From NCBI GenBank assembly GCA_041674525.1, contig JBAYVN010000007.1:1-54741 (forward strand): 54,741 nt of DNA. The letters run 5' to 3'. Positions 45,480 through 54,409 of this stretch are shown piece by piece; the first letter of the stretch is position 1; every line of letters begins with the position of its first letter. The notes below the pieces were generated by a model, which worked only from the letters and a program-made list of their open reading frames with translations, searched no databases and was not told the DNA's origin. Made by a program: the position numbers and the translations under genes. Origin of the DNA: SHYQ01 sp041674525 (GTDB taxonomy: Bacteria; Chloroflexota; Dehalococcoidia; UBA2979).

Positions 45480-46706
45480 CTAGGCTTCCTCGTCCAGGGG
45501 CTTCACCTCGCGGTGGACGCTCGTCGTCTCCACAGCCGCTACGTCCTCGCCGTGCTGGTTCGCGTAGCGCGTGCGCCGCAGGACGAAGACCATGCGTCCG
45601 CTGCGGCCCGTCTTCTCGTACACCTCCTTCACTTGCGCGAACCCCTCGATGACGTCGCCCGGGCGCACCGGGAGGTAGTACTCGTGCCGCTGTCCGGCCA
45701 TCAGCGGCGACCGGCCGAACTGCACGCGCGGGTTTGGTGCAGGGTCCATGCGCACGGCCTGCGCGATGCCCGGTGGCGCGATGATCCCCCCGTACGGGCC
45801 CTGCGCGGCGAACGCTTCGTCGGTGTACAGCGGGTTCTGCTGGCCGATCGCCTCGCAGAATCCGTTGATCAGCTCGTGCGTGACCTCGAAGCGCCCGACC
45901 GGGATCTCGCGCCCGACCACACTGCGGTCGTACTCGATCTCGTCACTGCCGAGGTTGCCCATGCCGCTCGACGCGGGGAGAGAGGCAGGCGCCCCGGAGG
46001 GACGCGGGCGCGGCGCGACGCCATCCTTCGTGTCGTCCAGGTGCATCGGGACGTAGGCCGCTGCCGGGTCGCGCAGCGCACCCACCAGGTCGGCCATCGT
46101 GCGGACCGGGCGGTCGAAGCGCGTCAGGCAGCGGCCGAGTGCGCTGACGAAATGCGCGTCCGAGGCCCCCACCACGCGCAGCCCGCGCGCCTCCGCGAGG
46201 TCGAAGGCGCGCCCGTTCTCGTAGTCGTTGCTCCCGCCATTGAGCGCCTCGATCACGCCCACGCCCTCCAGCGTCACCCCGCGCTCGTCGGCGTGCTCGA
46301 CGCAGCCGATGCGCGGGCGCCCGGCATGCGCGCCGACCGCGACGCCGCCCGTCTCCCAGGCCGTGCGGAACACGTCCTCGTGCGGCAGCGAAACGGACGT
46401 GAGATCGAAGCCGCGGAGGAACTCCGGCGTCACGCCGAACACCAGCACGTGCCCGATGTCCGTCTCGACTTCGACGCCGCGCAGGACCGTTGCCTCGTAC
46501 CGCGCGGCGAGCGCGGCGTAGTCGCGATCGAGCTGCGGATCGGGATCGAAGCGACGGTGCTCGGTGACCACGAAGCCGTCGATGCGGAAGCCCAGCGCGC
46601 GGCGCGCCGCGATCCACTTGAGGTACCCCTCCACGGTGCCGCCGGCGTCATCCGAGCCGCCGGCGGAGTGCACGTGGAGATCGAGGTACGTCGCGTCGTC
46701 GGACAT
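45480..46706 (-). CDS. Fusion protein: N-terminal PHP domain and C-terminal MaoC/FAS1-DH-like domain
   Basis: A 408-residue protein in one uninterrupted frame. Residues 1-225 form a PHP domain: DLHVHS (9-14), VTEHRR, GVEVETDIGHVLVFG, VGAHAGRP and GASDAH give the metal-binding residues of PHP-type phosphoesterases. After a Pro/Ser/Ala linker (about 232-248) residues 260-408 are a MaoC-type hot-dog domain of the N-terminal kind (NPLYTDEAFAAQGPYGGIIA, then YYLPVRPGDVIEG), with Gln and Tyr instead of the catalytic Asp and His. The second MaoC gene follows directly. The ATG at 46706 has GGAAGG upstream. An internal ATG at about residue 249 could give a separate MaoC product. The meaning of joining a phosphoesterase-type domain to an acyl-CoA-binding domain is not known to me. 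Confidence 0.82.
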   Translation of the reverse strand: MSDDATYLDLHVHSAGGSDDAGGTVEGYLKWIAARRALGFRIDGFVVTEHRRFDPDPQLDRDYAALAARYEATVLRGVEVETDIGHVLVFGVTPEFLRGFDLTSVSLPHEDVFRTAWETGGVAVGAHAGRPRIGCVEHADERGVTLEGVGVIEALNGGSNDYENGRAFDLAEARGLRVVGASDAHFVSALGRCLTRFDRPVRTMADLVGALRDPAAAYVPMHLDDTKDGVAPRPRPSGAPASLPASSGMGNLGSDEIEYDRSVVGREIPVGRFEVTHELINGFCEAIGQQNPLYTDEAFAAQGPYGGIIAPPGIAQAVRMDPAPNPRVQFGRSPLMAGQRHEYYLPVRPGDVIEGFAQVKEVYEKTGRSGRMVFVLRRTRYANQHGEDVAAVETTSVHREVKPLDEEA

Positions 46707-46805
46707 CGGAGTGGCCTTCCCGCGAATCGTCGGGGTGGAGCCGCGATTGTCGCGCGCCCTCGCCCGGCGTCAATGGCACGCGAAGCGGCGCTGCCTTGCC
46801 GCCCG

Positions 46806-48299
46806 TCAGCCCTGGGCCAGGCGGTCGCGCACCAGGTGGCGCTGGACCTTGCCCGAGGAGGTGCGCGGCAGCGCCTCCCGGCTGAGGTCGATGCGGCGTG
46901 GCAGCTTGTACCCCGCGAGCCGCGCGCGGAGGTGCGCCTCCAGCGCGGCGCCGTCGATGTCCCCGCTGCCGGGCACAACCACCGCCACCACCATCGCTCC
47001 CCAGCGATCATCCGGGACGCCCACGACCGCGCATTCCTCGACGCCCGGGAACGCCTGGAGCGCGGCCTCGACCTCGGCGGGGTAGACGTTCTCGCCACCA
47101 CTCACGATCAGATCGTCACGGCGGTCGGCGATGTACAGGTAGCCTTCGCTGTCCACGAAGCCCAGGTCGCCGGTATGCAGCCACCCGTCGCGGATCGCCT
47201 CCGCGGTCGCCTCCGGGCGGTGCAGATAGCCCGCGCAGATCGTGGGCCCCGCGACGAGGATCTCGCCTACGTCGCCCGGCCGTGCGGGCGCACCGTCAAC
47301 CTCGATGCGCACGGTCGAGCCGGGGAGCGGAAGGCCCGCTGATCCGAGCTTGCGCAGCGCGTCGGTGGCGGACAGCGTGGCGACCTGCGAGGCGGATTCG
47401 GTCAGCCCGTAGGTCTGGAGCACCGGGAGCCGGCGCTCAGCGGAAGCCTCCAGCAGCGAGCGCGGCGCCGGGCCGCCGCCGAGGAGCACCGCCCGCACGG
47501 TGGACGGATAGCGCGCCTCGTCGACCGCGAGCATCCGCTGGAGCATGTTCGCGACCACGGACAGCAGCGTGACGCGCTCCTCGCGCAGGGCGTGCACGGC
47601 GCGCGCCTCGTCGAAGCGCTCGTGGATCACGGCGGTGGTGCCGTAGATCGCGCTGCGCAGGAGGATCGAGAGCCCGCCGACGTGGTACAGGGGCAGGCAC
47701 GCGAGCCAGCGATCGTCGGACGCCACGCCGAGGTTCGCCGCGGAGGCGACCGCGCTCCAGTAGAAGTTCCCGTGCGTGAGCACGGCGCCCTTCGGCTGCC
47801 CCGTGGTACCCGACGTGTAGATCACGCTGTGCGCGCGCTCGAACGGGATCGCACCGCCTCCGTCCAGCGGCGGCGCCGAACGCCACGCGGGATCGTCCGC
47901 GTCGAGGAGCGTCACGCCGGCCGCCTCGGCCGCGGTGCGCGCGAGCGCGGCGTGCTCCGCGTCGGCCACGAGGAAGCGCGCGCCGGCATCGCGCAGCTGC
48001 CAGGCGATCTCGGATGCCGTGAGGCGTGCGTTGTGCGGCGCGCACATCGCCCCCGCGCGCGTGATCGCGTGCGCCAGGATCGCGAAGCCGTTGCCGTTCG
48101 CGTGCAGCAGGCCCACGGGCTCGCCCTCGCGCACCCCGAGCGCGGCGAGGCGCCCGGCGGCGGAGCCCACCCGCGCGTCCAGCTCGCGGTACGTCAGCCG
48201 CTCGTCGCCGCATTCCACTGCAACGACATCCGCGTGCGTGACGGCGCGGCGCGCGACCCAGTCGCCGAGATCGACGGAGAGCAGCGAGGTGGCGGTCAT
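46806..48299 (-). CDS. menE: o-Succinylbenzoate-CoA ligase
   Basis: A 497-residue ANL-superfamily adenylate-forming enzyme: P-loop YTSGTTGQPKGAV, YGLTESASQVATL, GWLHTGDLGFVDSEGYLYIADR and PRTSSGKVQRH with the C-terminal catalytic Lys. It is assigned as MenE from its place directly after menC and as last gene of the men cluster; motif alone would fit many acyl-CoA ligases. It forms o-succinylbenzoyl-CoA with ATP and CoA. The ATG at 48299 has AAGGA upstream. Confidence 0.9.
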   Translation of the reverse strand: MTATSLLSVDLGDWVARRAVTHADVVAVECGDERLTYRELDARVGSAAGRLAALGVREGEPVGLLHANGNGFAILAHAITRAGAMCAPHNARLTASEIAWQLRDAGARFLVADAEHAALARTAAEAAGVTLLDADDPAWRSAPPLDGGGAIPFERAHSVIYTSGTTGQPKGAVLTHGNFYWSAVASAANLGVASDDRWLACLPLYHVGGLSILLRSAIYGTTAVIHERFDEARAVHALREERVTLLSVVANMLQRMLAVDEARYPSTVRAVLLGGGPAPRSLLEASAERRLPVLQTYGLTESASQVATLSATDALRKLGSAGLPLPGSTVRIEVDGAPARPGDVGEILVAGPTICAGYLHRPEATAEAIRDGWLHTGDLGFVDSEGYLYIADRRDDLIVSGGENVYPAEVEAALQAFPGVEECAVVGVPDDRWGAMVVAVVVPGSGDIDGAALEAHLRARLAGYKLPRRIDLSREALPRTSSGKVQRHLVRDRLAQG

Positions 48300-48339
48300 G
48301 GCTGTTCCTTCGCGCGCTCCGGACGCGTCGCGGCGGCGG

Positions 48340-49449
48340 CTACGATGCGATGACCCAGCCGCCCTCGGCGACACGTTCCCACGCGTCGTCATCGGGCGCG
48401 ATCCCCAGGCCGGGGCCATCCGGCAACGACAGCATGCCACCCTGCGCCACCAGCGTGTGCCGCACGAGGTCGGCGGCCAGGTGCTCGCCGGTCCCCAGGC
48501 CGTGCGCGATGCCGCCGGGAATCGTGCCGCCGATCGCCGCCGCCAGGTGCAACGTGGCCGCCGTCCCGATCGAGGAGTCGAAGGTTGTGGTCGCGAACGC
48601 CCCGATGCCGCGCGCGGCAGCGCGGCGCGCGATCGCGAACGCGGGCCGCAGCCCGCCGAGGAGCATCGGCTTGAGCACAACGAGGTCGGCGGCGCGCGCC
48701 TCCAGGACACGATCGAGCGCCTGCGGGTCGGTCACCGCCTCGTCGGCGGCGATCAGCAGCGCGCCCCCGGCTGCGGTACGGACGCGCGCCAGCGCCTCGA
48801 CGTCACCCGCGGGGACGGGCTGCTCGATCAGCTCGATGCGCAGCGGCGCCAGCGCCCGGACCGCGGCGACGCCCGTCGCCTCGTCCCAAGCGCCGTTCGC
48901 GTCCAGGCGGATCGCGGCGTCGTGACAGGCCTCGCGCAGGGCTGCGATGCGGCGCACGTCCTCGTCCAGCGGCGCGCTCCCCACCTTCACCTTCAGCACG
49001 CGATACCCCTGCGCCCGGGCCTCGCGGCCGAAGCGCGCGGTCTCCTCGGGCGGGCCTTCGCCGATGACCGCGTTCACACGCACCTCCAGCGCGACGTCCG
49101 GCACGAGCAGTGTGGCCACCGCGCGACCCGTGCGCCGTCCCTCCAGGTCGAGCGTCGCGACGTCCAGGGCGCAGCGCAGCGCCTGCACGCCCGGCGCGCG
49201 CGGGTCCAGCGATCCCAGGATGTCGCGATCGCCCGTGAGCGCCGCCCCGTGCCTGTTCAGCAGCGCGAGCACATCCTCGACGGTGCCGGCGCCGAGCGAG
49301 GCGATCGGCGACGCCTCGCCCACGCCGGAGTGCCCCTCGCCATCGGCGAGCTCGAGCAGCACGCCGCGCCGGTCCGCCATCGCCCCGTGTGACGCCTCGA
49401 AGCGGTGGCGCATCGGAAGGCGGAACGCGCGCCAGCGGAGGCGGGTCAG
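48340..49449 (-). CDS. menC: o-Succinylbenzoate synthase
   Basis: A 369-residue enolase-superfamily enzyme. The barrel has YRVLKVKVG with the KxK pair, the metal ligands in IRLDANGAW, LIEQPVP and IAADEAV, and the general base in VVLKPMLLGG; it dehydrates SHCHC to o-succinylbenzoate. The first conserved strand (LTRLRWRAFRLPM) lies upstream of the first ATG (49413), and the only codon that keeps it is a CTG at 49449, which overlaps the menA stop as CTGA. I use that start; with ATG 49413 the protein would have 357 residues. Confidence 0.9.
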   Translation of the reverse strand: MTRLRWRAFRLPMRHRFEASHGAMADRRGVLLELADGEGHSGVGEASPIASLGAGTVEDVLALLNRHGAALTGDRDILGSLDPRAPGVQALRCALDVATLDLEGRRTGRAVATLLVPDVALEVRVNAVIGEGPPEETARFGREARAQGYRVLKVKVGSAPLDEDVRRIAALREACHDAAIRLDANGAWDEATGVAAVRALAPLRIELIEQPVPAGDVEALARVRTAAGGALLIAADEAVTDPQALDRVLEARAADLVVLKPMLLGGLRPAFAIARRAAARGIGAFATTTFDSSIGTAATLHLAAAIGGTIPGGIAHGLGTGEHLAADLVRHTLVAQGGMLSLPDGPGLGIAPDDDAWERVAEGGWVIAS

Positions 49450-50384
49450 TTCGACAGCCCGATCGCGAGCAGCAGCCCGAAGATCAGGTGCAGGCGCGCC
49501 ATCGCGCGGAGCGCGGCATTCAACGGCGGGCCGTCCGTGCGCTGCAGCACGACGGCGACGGGGACGACGGCCACGGGCACCGAGAGCCACGACAGCAGCA
49601 CCCAGCCGGAGAAGTCGCCCAGGAGCCATAGCGCCGCCGCGGCCACGTACGCCGCGGCCACCACGATCACCAGCTCCGTCCTCGCGAGGCGGCGACCGAG
49701 GTACACCGCCAGTGTGTACTTCCCGGCGAGGCGGTCCGTGTCGATGTCGCGCACGTTGTTCACGACGAGGATCGCCGTGACGGTCAACGACACCGGCAGC
49801 GACGCTGCCACCACGTCCGCGGTGACGTGCCCCGCCTGCACGTAGTACGTCCCCGTCACGGCGACGACGCCGAAGAAGATGAACACAAAGACCTCGCCCA
49901 GGCCGCGGTACCCGAAGGGCCACGGGCCGCCGGTGTACGTGAGCCCGGCGAGCATGGAGGCGAGCCCGATCGCGACGATCGGCCAGCCGCCGAGGTACGC
50001 CAGGTACAGGCCCACGACGGTCGCGAGCGCGAAGCACACGATCACCCCGGTCGTCACCTGGCGCTCTGTCAGCAGTCCTCGTTGCGTGACGCGCACCGGC
50101 CCGAGGCGCTCGTCGGTGTCCGCGCCCCTCCGGAAATCGGAGAGATCGTTGGCGAGGTTCGCCCCGGCCTGGAGCGCCAGCGCGCCGATCAGCGCCGCGC
50201 CCGCCGCCAGCGGCGCGTGCACGCCATGGTGCAGCGCCACGCCCGTGCCGACCGCGACGGGGACGATGGCCGCCGTCAGCGTCGGGGGCCGGATCGCCAT
50301 CATCCACACGCGCAGCCGCCCCGGCACGGCCTCCGGGCTCGCGGCGCCGGCCGCGCTCCGGGCGGGCGCACCTCGCTCAGCCAT
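49446..50384 (-). CDS. menA: 1,4-Dihydroxy-2-naphthoate polyprenyltransferase
   Basis: A 312-residue, eight- to nine-helix UbiA-family prenyltransferase. The first Asp-rich motif is NLANDLSDF and the second is VVNNVRDIDTDRLAGKYTLAV, both positions for Mg-diphosphate binding in MenA. It attaches the isoprenoid tail to 1,4-dihydroxy-2-naphthoate in the membrane, giving demethylmenaquinone. The start at 50384 overlaps the end of menB by 8 bp; a longer frame upstream is not family-like. The methyltransferase MenG/UbiE that finishes the pathway is not in the window. Confidence 0.93.
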   Translation of the reverse strand: MAERGAPARSAAGAASPEAVPGRLRVWMMAIRPPTLTAAIVPVAVGTGVALHHGVHAPLAAGAALIGALALQAGANLANDLSDFRRGADTDERLGPVRVTQRGLLTERQVTTGVIVCFALATVVGLYLAYLGGWPIVAIGLASMLAGLTYTGGPWPFGYRGLGEVFVFIFFGVVAVTGTYYVQAGHVTADVVAASLPVSLTVTAILVVNNVRDIDTDRLAGKYTLAVYLGRRLARTELVIVVAAAYVAAAALWLLGDFSGWVLLSWLSVPVAVVPVAVVLQRTDGPPLNAALRAMARLHLIFGLLLAIGLSN

Positions 50385-51207
50385 GGAACGGCAGCCGCTC
50401 GAACTTCGAGAAGTCGGGCTGGCGCTTCTGCACGAAGGCATCCCGCCCTTCCTTCGCCTCGTCGGTGGTGTAGTAGAGCATGGTGAGGTCGCCCGCGAGC
50501 ACCTGCAGGCCGGTGGCCCCGTCCGTGTCCGCGAGGAAGGCGTTCTTCAGGAACCGGATCGCCGTGGGCGACTTCGCGAGGATCTCCTGTGCCCAGCGGA
50601 CGCCCTCGGCCTCCAGGTCCTCGAGCGGCACGACGGCGTTGACGAGGCCCATGTCGAGCGCCTCCTGCGCCCCGTACTGGCGGCAGAGGTACCAGATCTC
50701 GCGCGCCCTCTTCGTCCCCACCAGGCGAGCGAGCATCGACACGCCGTACCCGGCGTCGAACGAGCCGACGCGCGGGCCGGTCTGCCCGAAGCGCGCGTTC
50801 TCCGCGGCGATGGTCAGGTCGCAGATCACGTGCAGCACGTGTCCGCCGCCGATCGCGTACCCGGCGACCAGTGCGATCACGGGCTTCGGCATCTCGCGGA
50901 TGAAGCGCTGCAGTGGGAGCACGTTCAGCCGCGCGCTGCCCTCGGTGTCCACGTACCCGGCGTGACCGCGGATGCGCTGGTCCCCGCCCGAGGAGAAGGC
51001 GCGCCCGCCTGCCCCGGTGAACAGCACCACCCCGACGGCGTCATCCTTCGCCGCCTCCGCGAAGGCGTCCGCAAGCTCGTCGATGGTGAGCGGGCGGAAG
51101 GCGTTGTGCACCTCGGGCCGGTTGATCGTGATCTTCGCGATCCCGCCCGAGCGCTCGTAGAGGATGTCCGTGTATGTCTTCACCGCCTGCCAGCGGATGT
51201 CGCTCAT
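50377..51207 (-). CDS. menB: 1,4-Dihydroxy-2-naphthoyl-CoA synthase
   Basis: A 276-residue crotonase-superfamily enzyme: INRPEVHNAFRPLTIDEL, AFSSGGDQRIRGHAGY, GYAIGGGHVLHVICDLTIA, and QTGPRVGSFDAGYGVSMLA carry the oxyanion hole and the MenB-specific GPKVGSFD-like loop with the Ser-Phe-Asp of the active site. The C-terminal FSKFERLPF end is also typical. It catalyses Dieckmann-type ring closure of o-succinylbenzoyl-CoA. The start is at 51207 (MSDIRWQ). Confidence 0.96.
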   Translation of the reverse strand: MSDIRWQAVKTYTDILYERSGGIAKITINRPEVHNAFRPLTIDELADAFAEAAKDDAVGVVLFTGAGGRAFSSGGDQRIRGHAGYVDTEGSARLNVLPLQRFIREMPKPVIALVAGYAIGGGHVLHVICDLTIAAENARFGQTGPRVGSFDAGYGVSMLARLVGTKRAREIWYLCRQYGAQEALDMGLVNAVVPLEDLEAEGVRWAQEILAKSPTAIRFLKNAFLADTDGATGLQVLAGDLTMLYYTTDEAKEGRDAFVQKRQPDFSKFERLPFHG

Positions 51208-51239
51208 CGATCCCCCGCCCCACTACCCGGCCAGACCGG

Positions 51240-52067
51240 CTACCGGCCTGTCCCTGCGCGCTCCAGGAACTGCCGGACCGTCGTGTTGAACGCGTCCGGG
51301 CGTTCCAGGTGCGCCGCGTGCCCCGCACCCTCGATCAGACGCAGGGTGCTGTCCGGGATCGCGGCGGCCATCTCGGCCGCAATCGCGCTGAATTTCGTGT
51401 CCAGCGTACCCGCCGTGAGCAGCACGGGCACGCCCACCCCGGACAGGCGGTCCCCCACCCACTCCTGCGCCCCGGTGCCCATCCCCCTGAGCGAGTTCGC
51501 GAGCCCGAGGGGGTTCTGCCCGAGGCGCCCGCGACGGAGCGCGGCGCGCTGCTGGCCGCTGAGCGTGTGCCGCTGGCTGTCCCACAGGGAGATCGACTGC
51601 CAGAAGTCGACGAACGCCTCCAGCCCCTCGTGCTCCAGGCGCTGCGCCAGTGCCTCGTCGGCGGCCACGCGCTCCGCGCGCTCCTCCGCCGTGGCCAGCC
51701 CGGGCGTCGCCCCCTCGAGGATCAGCGCCGAGACGACCTCCGGGTGGTGCACCGCCACCTGCAGGGCGGTGCGCCCGCCGAGCGAGTAGCCCAGCCATGC
51801 GGCGCGCTCGAAGCCCGAGGCCCGAAGCGCCGCCGCCAGATCGTCGACGGCACGCGGCATCCGGTAGCGGACCAGCGCCGCCGGGCTCGCGGAGCCCCCG
51901 TGCCCGACGAGGTCGATCGCGAGCGTGGTGTAGTCCGGTGCGAGCACATCCACGAGTGAGCGCCACGAGCCGCCGGAGCCGGTGAAGCCATGGAGCAGCA
52001 CCACCGGAGGACCGTTGCCCTCGCGCTCGACGTGGAGGCTCAGCCCGTCGACGTCGATGTCGGGCAC
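51240..52067 (-). CDS. menH: SHCHC synthase, alpha/beta hydrolase (MenH)
   Basis: A 275-residue alpha/beta hydrolase with HGFTGSGGSW (oxyanion region), GYSLGGRTALQ (nucleophile Ser95), AGTLDTKF (acid) and EGAGHAAHLERP (His). The Ser-Leu-Gly-Gly-Arg elbow and the position between menD and menB identify it as MenH, which eliminates pyruvate from SEPHCHC. The GTG at 52067 lies 4 nt after the menD stop, indicating translational coupling. Confidence 0.92.
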   Translation of the reverse strand: MPDIDVDGLSLHVEREGNGPPVVLLHGFTGSGGSWRSLVDVLAPDYTTLAIDLVGHGGSASPAALVRYRMPRAVDDLAAALRASGFERAAWLGYSLGGRTALQVAVHHPEVVSALILEGATPGLATAEERAERVAADEALAQRLEHEGLEAFVDFWQSISLWDSQRHTLSGQQRAALRRGRLGQNPLGLANSLRGMGTGAQEWVGDRLSGVGVPVLLTAGTLDTKFSAIAAEMAAAIPDSTLRLIEGAGHAAHLERPDAFNTTVRQFLERAGTGR

Positions 52068-52071
52068 GGCG

Positions 52072-53853
52072 CTACGCCCGCGCCGCCACCACCGCGCGAC
52101 GGACCGCCGCGGCCGCGTGTGCCCAGACCTGCTGGTGCAGCGCCACGTTGCGGTCGCGGTCGGTGCGGAGCTCCAGCACGTCCAGGCCGGGCCGCTGCAG
52201 CGCGTCACCGATCGCCGCGCTCGCAGCCCCGGGCTCCAGGAATGCGTGCCGTCCTCCGTGCAGCGCCACGGCGTGCCGCAGGTCCAGGCCGTGGGGCGTG
52301 CCCCACCACTGCTCGAAGCGCGCGGGCATGCTGGTGCGCTGCGGCAGGAACGAGAAGATGCCGCCGCCGTCGTTGTTCACCAGCACCACGGTCAGGCTCA
52401 GGTCGTGGCGGCGCACCGGCCACAGGCCGTTGAGGTCGTGCAGGAACGAGAGGTCGCCGATCATCAGCGCGACCGGGTCCCCGGCCACCGCCGCAGCCCC
52501 CACCGCCGAGGACACGACGCCATCGATGCCGCTCGCGCCGCGCGTCCCGACGATGCGCACCGCCCGGTCCATGTTCGGGAAGAACGAGTCGATGTCGCGC
52601 ACTGGCATGGAGTTCCCGGCGACCAGCGTGCCCCCGTCCGGCAGCGCGCCGGCGATGTCGGCCACCACCTGGCCCTCGAACGGCTCGTCGAGCCCGGCCA
52701 TCGCCTCGTCCAGGGCGGCGCGCGCCGCCGTGTTGGCATCTCGCCAGAGAGAGAGCCACTCCGGCCGGGCGACGGAGCGGGCGTCGAGCGCCTCGAGCAG
52801 CGTGGAGCAGAACGCGCCGGGATCGGCCGCGACGGCGAGCGCCGACCGCAGGTCCGGATCGCGCCACCCGCCGGACGCAGCCGCCGCCGGGTCGACGATG
52901 ACCTGCGTGGTGCCCGAGAGCGTCGCGAGCCACTGGTTCAGGGGCTTCGAGGTGGGCGCCGCGCCGAAGCGGATCGCCACCTCGGGCGTGGCGGGGCCGG
53001 TGAACGCCTGCTCGCGCGCGAGCACGTCGGCACGGTCGATCACGGCGTCCAGGGGGTGGTGACCGGCGCGCAGCCCCGACAGCGGGTCGGCGATCACCGG
53101 CCAGCCAAGGATGGCGGCCAGCGAGGTGATCGCGGTGGCCGGCAGCCCCGCCGACTCCGGGCCGCAGATGATTGCGCCACGCCGTCCGCTGACGAGGCCC
53201 GAGACGCGCGCGATCTCGTTGCGGGCGGGCGCGGCCGGCGCGGCCGGCGCACGCACGACCTCGGGTGTGCCGAGGTCGAAGGCCAGCAGCTCCGAATCGG
53301 CGTCCACCAGCGGCTCGCGGAGCGGGATGTTCAGGTGCACCGGACCCGCCGGCGCCTCGCACGCGACGGCGGCCGCGCGCGCGCCTGCGGCGGCGGCGTA
53401 GCGCTCGAGGTCCGCGAGGGCGGTGGCGTCCGCGGCGGGGAAGTCGACGGCCCACTTCACGTGGGTGGAGAAGATTCCGAGCTGGTCCACCGTCTGCGGC
53501 GCGCCGACATCGCGCGCCTCGGGCGGGCGGTCCGCGGTCACCAGGATCAGCGGGACGCGCGACAGTCGAGCCTCGACGGCGGCCGGCAGCAGGTTCGCGA
53601 CAGCGGTGCCGGAGGTGCAGGTGATCGCCACTGGCTCGCCGGTCTGACGCGCGATCCCGAGCGCGAAGTACCCGGCGGAGCGCTCGTCGAGGTGCAGCCA
53701 CACCCGGAACGGCGACCCCGGCGCGGTGGCGGCGATGGTGATTGGCGTGTTCCGCGACCCCGGGGCGATGACGAAGTGCCGCACGCCGTTCCGGGCGAGC
53801 GACTGGAGCAGAGCGTGCACGGTGCGATCGGCGGGCTGGGCCATCCGGCTCAT
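52072..53853 (-). CDS. menD: SEPHCHC synthase (ThDP enzyme)
   Basis: A 593-residue thiamine-diphosphate enzyme. The N-terminal half has FVIAPGSRNTPI and LHLDERSAGYFALGIARQTG (with the catalytic Glu of MenD), then PRTAD-like VTADRPPEARDVGAPQTVDQ; the C-terminal ThDP-binding motif is GDLSFLHDLNGL ... VNNDGGGIFSFLPQ. It joins 2-oxoglutarate to isochorismate. The start at 53853 or an ATG three codons later are both possible; GGCGGGATAAG precedes the first. Confidence 0.95.
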   Translation of the reverse strand: MSRMAQPADRTVHALLQSLARNGVRHFVIAPGSRNTPITIAATAPGSPFRVWLHLDERSAGYFALGIARQTGEPVAITCTSGTAVANLLPAAVEARLSRVPLILVTADRPPEARDVGAPQTVDQLGIFSTHVKWAVDFPAADATALADLERYAAAAGARAAAVACEAPAGPVHLNIPLREPLVDADSELLAFDLGTPEVVRAPAAPAAPARNEIARVSGLVSGRRGAIICGPESAGLPATAITSLAAILGWPVIADPLSGLRAGHHPLDAVIDRADVLAREQAFTGPATPEVAIRFGAAPTSKPLNQWLATLSGTTQVIVDPAAAASGGWRDPDLRSALAVAADPGAFCSTLLEALDARSVARPEWLSLWRDANTAARAALDEAMAGLDEPFEGQVVADIAGALPDGGTLVAGNSMPVRDIDSFFPNMDRAVRIVGTRGASGIDGVVSSAVGAAAVAGDPVALMIGDLSFLHDLNGLWPVRRHDLSLTVVLVNNDGGGIFSFLPQRTSMPARFEQWWGTPHGLDLRHAVALHGGRHAFLEPGAASAAIGDALQRPGLDVLELRTDRDRNVALHQQVWAHAAAAVRRAVVAARA

Positions 53854-53907
53854 CTTATCCCGCCTCGGTGCTTCCGGTCGCGAGGGGCTCGCTCCGGCGC
53901 CGACGCG

Positions 53908-54318
53908 CTACACGCCGGCGAGGCGGAGGCGCCCGGTGGCGACGGCGATGGTCAGCAGCGCGAACGCGATCGGCAGCAGCTTGGTCGGCCCGATGAAGAG
54001 CAGCATGAGGACGACCAGCAGCGAGGCCCCGGCCACGGCGAGCGCGCGCCACCAGCTCCCCGGCACCCACCAGCCGGCCACGCCCATCGCCGCCATGAGC
54101 AGCAGCAATGCCGCCGTCCCCGCGATCACCAGTCCCGGGAACGGCACCCCGGAACCCACGGTGACTCGACCGAGCGGCCCGCCGTCACCATCCGACCACG
54201 GCCAGGCCCAGCGCAGCAGCCCGCCGAAGGCCGCCTGGCTCGGCCGGTCCAGCGGGACGAGGTACGAGGCGGCGAAGTGAGCACCGAGGACGAGCAACGC
54301 GGCGACGAGCCACCTCAT
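53908..54318 (-). CDS. Hypothetical membrane protein inside the men cluster
   Basis: A 136-residue protein with about four hydrophobic helices (near 2-20, 60-80, 88-110 and 110-130). A WAWPWSDGDGG loop lies between the first two. The start at 54318 has GGGAGG 6 nt upstream. No family is recognised. It lies between menF and menD on the same strand with gaps of 54 and 91 bp, so it is probably co-transcribed; a link to menaquinone synthesis is inference from position only. Confidence 0.65.
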   Translation of the reverse strand: MRWLVAALLVLGAHFAASYLVPLDRPSQAAFGGLLRWAWPWSDGDGGPLGRVTVGSGVPFPGLVIAGTAALLLLMAAMGVAGWWVPGSWWRALAVAGASLLVVLMLLFIGPTKLLPIAFALLTIAVATGRLRLAGV

Positions 54319-54409
54319 CGTGGGCCTCCCGAAGCGAAGGTACGCACGGTGCGCCGGTGACCGTAGGGGCGAATGTCCCGGGACTGGACGGCCGTTGGGC
54401 CGCGAGCGG

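Noticed and set aside
45008..46706. The MaoC pair as the missing DHNA-CoA thioesterase of the menaquinone pathway
   Set aside because: The fold is hot-dog, but the motifs are MaoC/FAS1-DH-like and not thioesterase-like. Position alone is not enough, so it is only mentioned as speculation.
51982..54360. A 792-codon plus-strand open frame opposite menH/menD
   Set aside because: It runs antisense to menH, menD and the small membrane gene, whose motifs are unambiguous, and its translation is low-complexity Arg/Gly/His.
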